Source: Capronia americana
Lineage: Eukaryota; Ascomycota; Eurotiomycetes; Chaetothyriales; Herpotrichiellaceae
Length of the DNA: 64,000 bases
Direction of reading: 5' to 3'
NCBI GenBank assembly: GCA_016110215.1
Contig: JADWQD010000005.1
Location: 1,364,001-1,428,000 of the forward strand
In this document: positions 22,858 through 33,058 of the stretch, one piece after another
How positions within the stretch are numbered: the stretch's first letter is position 1
Layout of the letters: each line of letters begins with the position of its first letter
Made by a program: the position numbers and the translations under genes
Notes under the pieces: model-generated
Seen by the model: only the letters and a program-made list of their open reading frames with translations
Told to the model about the DNA's origin: nothing
Databases searched by the model: none

Positions 22858-23762
22858 CTTGTCGGGGGGTATTGATATTAGGGAAGATGATGTTCGGAGG
22901 GGCGGGAGGTGGGAAGAAGAATAATATCGCACTCCTCTGAGCAGGAGGGACTGGAGTCAAGAACAATCGGTGACAATTAGTAGAAGATGCACCTGTCCGG
23001 AAGGCCGTGCGATCAACACATCAGGCCAGCGAAGTTGAATGGCAAATCAAGTCGCCTAAGGCTGGCGGAAAGCGGCAGACGGACAAGAGGCTCGGACAGC
23101 AACAAAGACACCCCTTCTTTCAAGAGAAAGATTTCGGAAGGCGGAAGACTTCAAGGTGCCATTGGGATCGGAAGTGTGAAAAGAGAGTGACAAGATACAG
23201 AGTGACGCGCAAGCTGAATCAATGCGCGCAGTCCGAACTTTTCTACCTTCGTGAAATAGGGACTTCACTTTCAGTCTAGCATGACGCGGAAAGTTGGAGG
23301 CGGTGCAGTGGAGGCTTGCTTTGTGTTTCCCAAAGCAGGCGAGAGCCATGCCAAACAGGCCCCTGGGATGAATATGGACGCGTGGCTCGGCGCCGGGGAG
23401 AGGGCCTGAGAGCCCGCAATGGGCAGGTCAGGCGGGCCACTTATGCACTGGGGACACCTAGCCAATCGCAGCTGGGCGCACCTCGCGCACATCGAAACAT
23501 TCCTGCGTCACCGATTCAGTGTAGAGCACCTTTGACTTCACCTGCAATTCACTTGCGGCTCACTTGAACATCCGATCTGCTTCAGTGAAGCAGAACGCTC
23601 AAACTGGCATGCCATAGCATCTGCGATTGTTGGTCTTGATTAGATCATGCAAACCAGCTCCTCTTGGTCGACAAAAGAGGTGGACGGTAGTGGGGTGACG
23701 CCGATGTGAAGTCGAGTCCTTTTCAAACATATCAGATATTTCTCACTTATTATCTTTTCACG
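22858..23762. other. Divergent promoter region between mannosyltransferase and PAT1
   Basis: 0.9 kb upstream of two divergent starts. No gene-like frame with splice or family support is seen. Confidence 0.45.
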
Positions 23763-26308
23763 ATGTCTTTCTTCGGCTTCGATACAGCTCTCCCGAGGGA
23801 CAAGCCTAGCTCGTCAGGGCGGGGCATTTTTGAGCACACAAACCCATTCAGCGAAGTCGCAAAGGCTCGAAAGCTACAAGCCTTCCAAGACAATGAGGGA
23901 GAAGTGTACGTGATTGTTGTTTTGCCTCAGCATACCCCGTTCGCTTTCTGACTTCTTTCGCCAGTCTCGACTTCGAAGACACCTACGACGGCCTCGGTGA
24001 CAAGCTTGAGGAAACGGGCGACGACTTGAACGATGACACTTTTGGTGGTGGTGCCGAAGGCGGAGTTGGCGAGGGCAACGTGGGCAAAGACTTTGATTTT
24101 TTTGGAAATACCGCCCAAGTCTCGAATGCCATCAACGAGGAGCAAATGCGCTACAGCTTACAGCACCCGTCTCATCATGCTGGCCCCGCCCAACCCCAGC
24201 CCTCGAGGCCCAAGAAGACTGGCTATGAGAAGTATCAAGATCCTGGCTACATCCCAGATATTCAGGCAAAGTCGGGTGCATGGGGTTCAAGAGCCCCCCC
24301 TACGTCTGCTCCAAAGATGGATAACCGCATCAGCACAGCTCGGCCTGCTGTCTCAGCTACAGTCGCTGCTCCTGCGCCTGCTCCTGCTCCTGCGCCGGCT
24401 CCAGTGTCACAGCCTTCTGCGATGATGACATTGGAAGAAGTCGAGGCTCTTATGCTTGCTCAATCCCAGGCACGACAACCACCAGCTCCGTTTCCGCAGG
24501 CCCAGTCATCTCCGTTCCCGCAGGCACAATCATCTCCGTTCCCAAGCCAGCATTTCCAGCAGCAACCCCCTCAGCAACCCCCTCAGCAATACCAACAGAT
24601 GATGCCCCCCCCCAATGTACCAGCTCACCAGCAACCACAGCCACCTTTGTCCGGGCCCGGAGGCCACAATCGCATGCCCTCAGTTCCGCGCGGCCCTCAG
24701 CAGCCTCTGCAGATTCTTCAGAATCCCAATAGAGCCCGACATTCGCCTCAGCCAAGTCTCGAACGAGTGCAACCACCCACATCCCAGGGACCTGGAGCAG
24801 TGCCCGTCATAACTCACCCTCAGCAGCTAATGGAATTGTCTGAAGAGCAGCGCCGTGCCTACCTCGAAGAAGACGCTAGACGAGCCAAGAGGAATCATAA
24901 GATCTTCTTGTTATCTCGGGGGAATGGTTTGATGACACCGCAAGACAAGAACTTTATCACCCGAATTCAACTTCAACAATTAGTTGCAGCCACTGGGAGC
25001 TCAACTGATTCAAATCCCGAGGCTGCCCTTAATGAGGACTTCTATTACCAGGTCTATAGCCAGATCCGGGGTGCTCCACGGCAGCATCCAACCCAACCTC
25101 TCGGCCATTTCGCTCAGACATACCTGTTCCAGACCGGGACACGCATGGGTAATAGAAGACAGCAGATCAACGGGGACAACCACATGCAAAGAATGCAACA
25201 GCAAGTCCAACGAGCTGTGGAAGCGGCCAAGCTCAAGCCAAAGAACAAGCAACTGATCATCGAGGGGAGTTTGGGAAAAATTTCCTTCAGCAATGCTAAG
25301 ACCCCCAAGCCTCTGCTCAACATCAAGAGACCAGAAAGTTCCGACAACCGCCCTGCCAGCGCAAAGAATGGTGATGGCGTCAGCACAAGCGACCGCAAAA
25401 CCATCTTGAGAAACATCGAGGCTGTATATACGACTCTGATGCGCCTTGAGGATCACGAACGCCAAGCACCCCCTCCACCAACCGAGGGCGATGGAGATTC
25501 CATCCAAGCACATCATGAGTGGCGCCAGAAGCAGCGCGAACTGGTTGACAATCTTTGGCAAAGTCTTAAGGTGCTCGATCCTATAATGCCCGGCTCGGTT
25601 GTCGCTCACCCGTTTATCGCGTTCTTGTCCTTCGCCAAGGGAAAGAAGGCCATTCCCCGCGTCTTTCACCAAATCGACCAGGACAAACCGATCATCATTT
25701 TGACAATGGTCGTGGTCCATCTCGATCAGCTGGATGTGGTGAAAGACGCTCTTTTGGCGCCTGGTGCATCACAACCTCCTCCAGTTGTACGAGAGGAAAT
25801 CGAGCTTTTCTCTCAAACCGTAATGCCGTGCTTGTTGTCTTGCGTCACGGAAGCACCAATCAACATTGTCACCGGGCTGCTCGGCCTTCTCATCGATCGC
25901 ACCAATATCTCGGTTGTTGCGCATACCAAAATCGGTCTTGGCATGATGACCATGTTGTTGACGCGCGCTGAACTGGTGAAAGAGGCTGGGTCAGTCACTG
26001 ATGAGGACTGGCAACAGTGGACGATGTTGTATAGTCGTCTCTTTGATATTTTGGAGCCTCTTCTTGCTACGCTGTTTCCTGGACCAGTCAATTCTGGGGA
26101 CGACATGTATGTTTGGCAATTCTTGGCAGCCATTGGCATTTGTGCAAGCCCTGAGCAACAACAGAGGCTGGTTATCGGGGTAAAGGACAGAGTTATGGAG
26201 ACAGTCCTTCAGAGCAAGACATTGCCTCCGGAGATGTCGGGTGCTCGGCTCGGTAATGTCAACTTGTTTATGAGGGCTATCGGTCTTGATGTGGAGATGT
26301 TGGGTTGA
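23763..26308 (+). CDS. PAT1: Pat1-like mRNA decapping activator
   Basis: P-body scaffold linking deadenylated mRNA, the Lsm1-7 ring, Dhh1 and decapping enzyme. Exon 23763-23905 joins 23965-26308 in phase (EGEV|LDFEDTYDGLGD), giving 828 residues. The N-terminal signature MSFFGFDTALPRDK and the acidic FEDTYDGLGDKLEETGDDLNDDTF stretch match the Dhh1-binding N-terminus of fungal Pat1; a long Pro/Gln/Ala-rich disordered region follows with two copies of FPQAQSSP and an APAPAPAPAP run; then HKIFLLSRGNGLMTPQDKNFITRIQLQQLV and the helical C-terminal domain (LLSCVTEAPINIVTGLLGLL; TMLYSRLFDILEPLLATLFPG) that binds Lsm1-7/Dcp2. Cytoplasmic. The first intron separates the Dhh1-binding motif from the rest, as in related ascomycetes (inference). 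Confidence 0.94.
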
Positions 26309-26577
26309 TGATCAGGTCCACTCATGATCGTCGCACGAGGAACGCGGTCCAGAAAGTCTTTCTTCCAGCAGCTGCGCGGCCAAAGTCACAAACGAAAGAG
26401 ATCGGCGTGGGTAATTAACACACAGGACCGCGATTTCAGCACTTCATAACCGCGGATTTGCATGCATATGGTTCCATGGAATTTCATGACTCGAATGATT
26501 TTATGTGAGGAAGATACGTCCTGACTGGCATCCTGGCGTCCTCCGACACTAGGTCAATGTCTTTAGGTCCTTCTATC

Positions 26578-27270
26578 TCAGTCCTCGTCGTCCAAGTTGC
26601 AATGCCGGCGATGTCTCGCAATCTGTTCGGTTGCAAAATTCAGCTGCAATTTAAGCCTGTCGCACTCCCTGTCCAACCGAATCCTCTCAGCTTCTACGTC
26701 GCGTAGATTGTTTCTCAGGTTGATGGTCTCCGTTGCCCTTTCGGTACCAAACAGGCGAGATTCAGCAAGTTCGGTCGTTCGTTGACGGAGTTCGTCGGCT
26801 TTCTCGTCCCCCGCGTGGGTCAAATTTGCTATCCTGTCGTTCTGCTGCTGAACAAGCTGTCGCTGTGTGTCAAAGTTTCGTTCGACACCCTCCTTGTCTC
26901 TGAGAGCTGCTTCGTACTCTTCGGACTTTCGTGAAAGCTGATTGCGCACTTCCTCGAGCTCTTGCGCCAGTGCCTCGGCACTGTTGTCTCGGACGGCTTG
27001 TTCGTCTTCGAATTCCCGAACCTTGGAAAGTGGTTTACCCAGGTAAATATTTAGAGATCCCAGCAAGACTGTAAAGAGGATGATGGTGATGACGATCCCC
27101 AATGATATCCACAGACCGACCTTTTCTCCATCTGCGTTCGACCACCTCCGTTGGAAGGTGTGCGTATGTTGAGATATCGGAGCCATCTGTGGGATCGTAA
27201 CGATACCAGTTTGCAGGTTCGAGCACTCTTCAATTCCTTTTGGCAAAGCTATGGGGGAAGGACGACACAT
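26578..27270 (-). CDS. Single-pass membrane protein with long C-terminal coiled coil, function unknown
   Basis: Intronless. ATG candidates are 27270 (MCRPSPIALPKG, used here) and 27186 (MAPISQHTHTF); the frame continues upstream but has no ATG there. One transmembrane helix, VGLWISLGIVITIILFTVLL, lies about 65 residues from the 27270 start, followed by ~160 residues of heptad-rich coiled coil (ALAQELEEVRNQLSRKSEEY; ETINLRNNLRDVEAERIRLD; CDRLKLQLNFATEQIARHRR). I know no named family. The layout resembles small tethering or organelle-membrane coiled-coil proteins (inference). It is divergent from the membrane protein at 27643. Confidence 0.75.
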   Translation of the reverse strand: MCRPSPIALPKGIEECSNLQTGIVTIPQMAPISQHTHTFQRRWSNADGEKVGLWISLGIVITIILFTVLLGSLNIYLGKPLSKVREFEDEQAVRDNSAEALAQELEEVRNQLSRKSEEYEAALRDKEGVERNFDTQRQLVQQQNDRIANLTHAGDEKADELRQRTTELAESRLFGTERATETINLRNNLRDVEAERIRLDRECDRLKLQLNFATEQIARHRRHCNLDDED

Positions 27271-27642
27271 GAGGCTGGACACCCTCAAGACACTCGACCC
27301 GGGCAAGCAAGAATCTGCCGAGACAGGTGACCTCAGTAAGTCACAAGGTATTTCAGTATATTTAGATTTCAGCCCAACACACAAGTCCGTTCCACATGGC
27401 CGCGGACTTCTCTCGACATACTCTCAGCCCGGGCGTCAACCTGGTCCAGAACGGGAAATTCGGCCAAGGCCAGGCTTTTTGGGGTGGAGGCTTTGCCCGA
27501 TTATGGACCATGAAAGGCTGCAAGGCAGACTGGGCAGGCGTCTTCAGCCTCATGGCACCCTTTGGAACCTTGAATGTCTTCTGGCCATCACAACGGATAA
27601 CCCTGAGAGAACAACGACGTACAGACCACAGTGATTCGCAAC
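27271..27642. other. Short divergent spacer
   Basis: The spacer lies between the starts at 27270 and 27643. A plus-strand frame from 27396 (MAADFSRHTLS) runs through this region and on inside the next gene in a different frame; it could be an upstream exon or an upstream open frame, but no clean junction was found. Confidence 0.35.
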
Positions 27643-28675
27643 ATGGCGTCGAACGGCCTGGGTGGAATAATATTACGCTTTCAGGTGCATCAACCATCGG
27701 GAGTTTGCAAACCATCGACAACAGTTTCACTCCTGTTACTTTCACTCTGGGTACCGCCAGCAGTATGCAGTCTCATCTGCGGCTCAAGCATCTTCCGAGG
27801 GAGATTTGCCCTCACCAAAAAGCGGGCGCAAGAGCACGCTGAATATGTCAACAGATTCTACCTCTTTGCGTCCTTGTTCGGCAGCTTTTTCTTCCAGACC
27901 GTCGTCTTCACTATCGTGCAGGGGCAACTTCTGGCCGACGATAATCCAGATAACTCGATCTCCGACCTTTATTGGGTATGGTTGATCAGACCATTGCCTG
28001 CGACGTTGGTGCTGTTCATGGCGTATATCTGCCCCACGCTCTACCTCGAGAACGCTTTGGAGATGCAATGCGTGGAAGGAGTGATGGGCATGTTTACCAT
28101 TGGGATTTACAACGATATTCGAAAGGCCGTCGGGGGAGCTGACATTCATCAGCCCGGGGTGAAGCATATCCGTGATGGAGCCAATCTGGGCTTCGCATTC
28201 TGGATTCTGTCCTTTTTCGTTGCTCTTGCGGCTGTTACTCTACTCATTAAGGGGATGCTGCGCGAAAAGCCTCCCAACGCCACTCCACTTCGTCTATGGA
28301 CTGGATGGAGCATCATTTTCAACATGATAAGGATGATGGCAGGCTTTTTGATATGGGCGGGTGTTGCTCAGGCGGACAAACAAGTTTTCTGCCCAAGCCT
28401 TGCCGCAACTGGAGGCATTGCCGCAATTGCCTTCGCCAGTACCCTGGTTGATCATGGGTGGAGGGCTTACTTCTGCGTGGTGCAGGGTACAAGCATCGGG
28501 TCGCTGAGTTCAATCTTTCGGTGAGTGCCATCTAGGTTACTTCACGAGCTTGTTCATGCCCTTACTAACTTCTACTACCAGGGCCCCGCTTCTTCGTTCC
28601 TACCGGAAGGCACCAACTGACGAAGAGACAAGTGAGACGCCAGATACAAGGACCCAGGGATCCTCACAGAACTAG
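27643..28675 (+). CDS. Multi-spanning membrane protein, unknown function
   Basis: Exon 27643-28520 joins 28582-28675 in phase (SSIF|RAPLLRSYRKAP), giving 323 residues from the ATG in acATGgcgtc. Hydrophobic segments include VSLLLLSLWVPPAVCSLICG, FYLFASLFGSFFFQTVVFTI, WLIRPLPATLVLFMAYICP, FAFWILSFFVALAAVTLLIKG, WSIIFNMIRMMAGFLIWAGV and AATGGIAAIAFASTLVDHGW, so about six helices; the short C-terminus is hydrophilic (PTDEETSETPDTRTQGSS). The pattern of small loops with Arg at the helix ends is typical of fungal integral membrane proteins of unknown role, often induced in cell-surface contexts. The first ~30 residues are the least certain, because an alternative frame is open in parallel up to ~27840. 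Confidence 0.72.
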
Positions 28676-28877
28676 AGTGGTTCAACCTTCAGGCAGCATT
28701 CTGATAGGAACTAGGCTCGGTATTCTTATCGCGTTCTGTCGAAGCGTTCGTGCAGGTTGCTGCTTCAAGTCAGAACATGGGTCACTTGCGCTTTGCATTC
28801 AAAGACTTCATCGAGAGTATGACCTAAGAAAGCCATACAAATTTCTCCCCTTACATTTACTACGAACTGGTTCCTCT

Positions 28878-30302
28878 TCATGTCCACGAGTCGGTGCCAG
28901 AATCACCTGCCTCATAGTCGGGATCCTCGCTCCATCCTTCTTCATACGACGAATCTCCCTTCTCAGGGCGTGGCACTGTCGCGATGGCTCCTTTTGCCTC
29001 GTACCTCCCCCCGAGCATCGGACAACCTGGTAGGTGCCTGTACTCGTATCTCCCATTCTTAAGCGGAAATATCACCTTGCACTTCCAGCAAAACTTGGTT
29101 CCACACCCGACCGGTCCAGCTACGTGCAAAAGTCAGCAATCAAGGATCCAGCAGGCCGAAGGTATTCAAGGGGAGTTTGGACGCACACTTAACACACGTC
29201 ATATGCGTGCAGCCTCTGATCTTGTGGATGTATCGGCGACAGCCTTTCTTAGGGCATCGCTTACACCTCTTCCGTTTGGCGGCTTCCACTTCGTCGCGTT
29301 GAGGATTCAGCTTGCGACTCTGTTCGCAGGTCTCCCCACGGTGGCCAATTTCCTTGCATAGGAAGCAGCTCAATTTCCCACAACGAGAGCATTTCCAAAA
29401 AGGATCAGAGTCTGCCATGTTAGCGACGGTAACGCCCTCAGCAGCAGGTCCAAGTAGGAAATACTCACCTTGGACTTCGACTATCTGTCCGTTCCCACAC
29501 GTGCAGTCATGGCACACTCGATATTTTGGATTTTGGGATAGTGCTTCGAACGTCTTTTCTTTGTTGTACCTACAACCACTCTGATCAATATCTCTCGCGG
29601 ATACCAAGGGAAGAATGAAAAACCTACGCCATGAAGACACCTGGGGAAACAAACTTGTCGACATCCCGCGGAGTCAATTCTTCGTCACAATCCGGATGTG
29701 GACATTTGATCGACCGCCACTCCCCACCGTTGATGCGTCCCTCGAGATCGATCCTGAGGCAGTTGCGACAGTGGACTGGATCATGCTGACATTTGTTCGT
29801 CGTCTGGAGCCCTGCGTACTGCTCTGGCGTAATCTCCTCGCTGTAACAGACCTCGCATTCGAGGACGCGATGCTTATCAACCAGGGCGAGGTACCTCCCA
29901 AACCAGTCAGTTCCTTCGACTTTTCGACAGTCGGTGCAGTACTTACTTCTCAACGATAGCTATCTTTCCCAACCTGCGGATAACACTTTCTTTCTGGACC
30001 AATGCGGACCGTCGGCAACCCTTCGCAAAGCATTGTTGCCTCCGTTCTGTCACTCTCTGTACCAACTCCGCGTCACAGTCAACACACACCCCGAGCATGC
30101 TGTCCGGATCGAAGTCCGGAACATGTCCCGCAGAGCATTTCACAGCTGATAGTGCGAAATCCGAGCGCATCAATGAGGTCGAGATCTCTTCCTTGTCGCA
30201 CCACATGCATTTGAATTTCCCCTTTGCCAGGAATGAAGTATGGAAAAGTACATTGATCTTCCAGTAGATCTTCCAGTCCTCAGCACCATCGCTGTTCGCC
30301 AT
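28878..30302 (-). CDS. RBR-type E3 ubiquitin ligase (RING1-IBR-RING2)
   Basis: RING-between-RING ligases take ubiquitin from E2 onto a RING2 Cys and then to the substrate. Five exons: 30302-29947, 29894-29628, 29569-29469, 29411-29187 and 29119-28878; all phases agree and the protein has 396 residues. RING1 is LECEVCYSEEITPEQYAGLQ...NKCQHDPVHCRNCL...IKCPHPDCDEEL; the IBR is YRVCHDCTCGNGQIV...FWKCSRCGKLSCFLCKEIGH; RING2 is KRCPKKGCRRYIHKIRGCTHMTC, then GCGTKFCWKC, with the catalytic Cys in GCTHM. Spacing after HMTC is C-x7-C, longer than usual. The N-terminal ~120 residues carry an extra Cys-rich element (KCMWCDKEE, CVDCDAELVQ, CFAKGC). Its start lies 516 bases head-to-head from the tandem ubiquitin-like gene. 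Confidence 0.88.
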
Positions 30303-30818
30303 AGCAACGACCCTGTTGGAAGTCGACAATCGCTATCGGCGAGGTGTAATTCGACACAGAAGTACGAGTGCCTTCAGCCTGATCGAGTTTCAAGCTGTAC
30401 TGGCCGCGCCCGACGCCCGGTCCGGCAAGTGTGCCTCACAGCCACCAAGGCAATAGCTAGTCTTGGCTCCGTTGCCCGAAATCATACAGTGGCAGCCTCG
30501 CAGAAGCAAGAAACTCGAAGCAAAGTTCAACGCTTGTTACTGCCTCGCCGACAGCTAAGTATAGCAGACACATGTGACGCCTTCTTCGGGCATCAGGCTG
30601 ACAGGCACTGGTGGGCACTTCCGAAGTGCCTTGCGTACTACCTCTACTCACATAAGGGCCTGCCTTATCCTCTAAGCCCGCAGCATTGATCCTGGCCGGG
30701 GTTTATATCAGACTCTGCCACAGACATCTGTACCTTGTCTTCCACTCAGAGCATTCAACATCGGAACAATCCGCCTAAAGACCCAGCCGGATACATCAAC
30801 TCGACCAACAAGACCAAG
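30303..30818. promoter_or_regulatory. Shared divergent promoter of RBR ligase and tandem-Ubl gene
   Basis: 516 bases lie between two oppositely oriented start codons, so it must carry both promoters. A ctagct-like and several gcctga/caggc elements are present, but I claim no specific binding site. A bidirectional arrangement suggests co-regulation (inference). Confidence 0.5.
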
Positions 30819-31729
30819 ATGGCAGAAACATTTGCTTCGATCAGAATTGTCACCCAAGACGGATCCCATGAGCTAGACATCAAGGACGTACCTCGTGTGC
30901 AGAGGTTCGAGAACTTCAAGAGTCGAGTGGCTGTCGAGCTGGGCCGGTCGGAGAGGAAATATGTCAACCCAGGCGATCTCGACCTGTTCGTTTTCAGCGA
31001 GAAGATGGAGGACGGGGGTATGTTGCTTTGATACTCGTCTCCTGCGACCGAAGCAGAATAAGGGGTGGTAACCTGAGGACAGATCGCACTCTCGCCGATT
31101 ATGGCCTCAAAGACGTATGCTTTTCCAGACCCATCCAGACTGACACAATAGATGCCTTTCGGGCCTCTAGCACCACGAATGGAACATCGACTGACCCCTG
31201 TGGTGAACAATACAGGGCGCAATCGTGACTCGAATCGACCACTTCAACGGCACTAACCGTCGCACCCAGACTAATTCTGCTCCCAACACCGATCAAACCA
31301 ACCTCCCACCCTACCCTGGCCCTCCTACTGGTAAAGCGTTGGAAAATGTCTTTGTCAAACTCGACCACCGAACCATCAACCTGCACGGACTCACAACCAC
31401 CAGCACGATCCAAGAGCTGTACGACAAGTTGAAAGAAGAAGCCAAGGTCAGCCAGGCCAACACCGGGCTGATCTTTGGGAGTAAGGAGTTGAGACCCAAT
31501 CTGAGTAAGCGCAGTACTTCTTGTGTCGTTGGCCCAGGCACAAAGCTGACTCGATCGCCACTGTAGCTTTGAGGGACGTTGCCATCGACAACGTGAGTAC
31601 CGCGGCTTTCATCCACTCTCTTCTTCATACCTTCGTTCTGGACCTGAACCAGTGACTGACCCGCCCACTTCGACGCTCTAGAACAGCACAATATTCGTCT
31701 TCGACAAGCTCCCAGGCGGCGGGTGCTGA
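30819..31729 (+). CDS. Tandem ubiquitin-like protein with Gly-rich C-terminus
   Basis: Five exons: 30819-31017, 31083-31114, 31216-31504, 31567-31592 and 31682-31729, two of them only 32 and 26 bases; 197 residues. Two beta-grasp repeats are visible. Ubl1 (~1-85) has FASIRIVTQDGSHELDIKDV, then DLFVFSEKMEDG|DRTLADYGLKDGAIV, matching the ubiquitin LIFAGKQLEDGRTLSDYNI block. Ubl2 (~120-197) has NVFVKLDHRTINLHGL, TIQELYDKLKEEAK, GLIFGSKELRPNLTLRDVAI and NSTIFVFDKLPGGGC, which lines up with ubiquitin's STLHLVLRLRGG. A linker rich in Asn/Thr/Pro joins them. The C-terminus is GGGC: a di-glycine with one or two extra residues that could be trimmed, as in ubiquitin precursors, but the Arg residues before GG are replaced. 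No close named family comes to mind. Confidence 0.85.
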
Positions 31730-32218
31730 GATGGGCCGCCTTGCGAGTGAAAGAGGAGAGATAGCATAGACGGCACGATGTGGGCACGGTTCGGATCGTG
31801 CCATTGAAGGCACTGCACTCACGGTGGTGATAAGGTATGAGACAGGTCGACTGGAATGCAAATCAGACTCTCTAAAGGAACAATCAGCGTACTCGTACAC
31901 CAGGTGGTGAAAGAGAGTGGTGCATGATTTTATACTCCCCCGCCCTCTTTGAGATGAAGTCATATTAGCGTTAGATTATCGGCAGTGCATTGTCGCGCAC
32001 TTTTGTAGCTGGCTGTCTCTTGTCGTCCTCGTCCTCGTTCGTTCTCATTGTCGGTCTCGTTCACGTCTAGTTCTCATCATCTTCGTCCTCGTCCTCGTCC
32101 TTCGCCCCGCCCTCATCCTAGCATCAGAACAGCCGCCACAGTCCACACAGACCTTCCATGGCCCAAGAACTTGCTCTCTGATACTGTAGGACATGCCTTT
32201 ATCCATTGCGTCAAGCCA
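31730..32218. repeat. Pyrimidine-rich spacer with tcgtcc repeats
   Basis: The stretch from about 32020 to 32110 is an imperfect array of cgtcctcgtcctcgttcgttctc type. It is otherwise unannotated 3' flank of the tandem-Ubl gene. Confidence 0.55.
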
Positions 32219-33058
32219 TTATTTTACCGCATATACCAATACTTCATCCTGGCACTTCGCCACTGCGTAGGCGAAGTCGACGAATGGTGGGTACTGCTTC
32301 ACGCGGGGTTTGAAGCCGGGATGCAGACTCTCCATTATCTGAAAATACAAGCGGCGGAGGATGGTCTTGTCCAGCTCGGCCAGAAGGTCAAGTAGAGAGG
32401 ATGGCCGATCGCAGTGGTGTATTCTTCGTTTCGACCAAGAATGACCTCGGGAAGCTCGTAGCATCGCCAAAGCGGAACGGCGTGGGAGTGGTGGAAGCCG
32501 GAGATCTCGGCGAGGTCGCCGTCCTTGTTTGTGAGGATCTCGTCGGCGGAGATCGCTGGATTCCAAAACATAGTCTCGGTTACAGAATCGATCGCAGGGA
32601 TGAAGGCCTCAGCGAGCTTGGCCTGAAAGCGTTTTGTAATGGACACGATGAGCAGTCCCGGCGTGGCCTTGTTCCCTGATTCCGTCACCAGTTCCCTTGC
32701 TACAGCCGTGGAAGAGTCTTTGATGATACCCTCAAGTCGCCGTTGTTCCCCCAGTTCATAGTCGAGGCTGTCATCTGAGGATAAGACAGGGCTCCTCGGC
32801 AGCATGGTCTTCTGTCGAAGCCATCGGGGAGCTACGAATTGGCGTTGAAGTTCCTTCGGCGCGTCGCTAGGCACCACACACATAAAACCCGCTTTGTCAT
32901 TGTTCTTGAGGCTGTCGTAGAGCTTGCCACAGTTGCTTGGAATGGTGAGCTTGGCCTCGAATGGACCCGTCTCTCCGAAGTGGAGGTGCTTCCGAGCGAT
33001 TTCAATGACGGCGGCGTCGGGCCTGGCTCGCCGTGCTATGCCGAGTCGTCACTGGCCA
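32219..33058 (-). pseudogene. Unrecognised gene with broken or unresolved 5' end (possible pseudogene)
   Basis: A good coding frame runs leftward from about 33040 (ARRARPDAAVIEIARKHLHF, then GPFEAKLTIPSNCGKLYDSL and DAPKELQRQFVAPRW) to WRCYELPE near 32450. A second segment in another frame, LDKTILRRLYFQIMESLHPG to CQDEVLVYAVK, follows to 32219; the two can be joined by a 71-base intron with a weak gtcatt donor. The 5' end has no in-frame ATG: the only ATG in position, at 33058 (MASDDSA), hits TAG after seven codons, and a one-base shift there would link it to the long frame. I cannot tell a true frameshift, a sequencing error or a missed exon apart. No family is recognised. Confidence 0.4.

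Noticed and set aside
27396..27842. Plus-strand frame beginning MAADFSRHTLS overlapping the membrane-protein gene
   Set aside because: It is in a different frame from the multi-helix protein, has no resemblance to a family, and no good junction connects it.
31018..31083. Use of cag at 31055 or aag at 31061 as the acceptor in the tandem-Ubl gene
   Set aside because: Both lead to an in-frame stop. Only the gacag acceptor ending at 31082 restores the TLADYGLKD strand in phase.
32048..32395. Plus-strand 115-codon frame antisense to the broken gene
   Set aside because: The first third is a translated tcgtcc repeat and the rest mirrors the minus-strand coding sequence.
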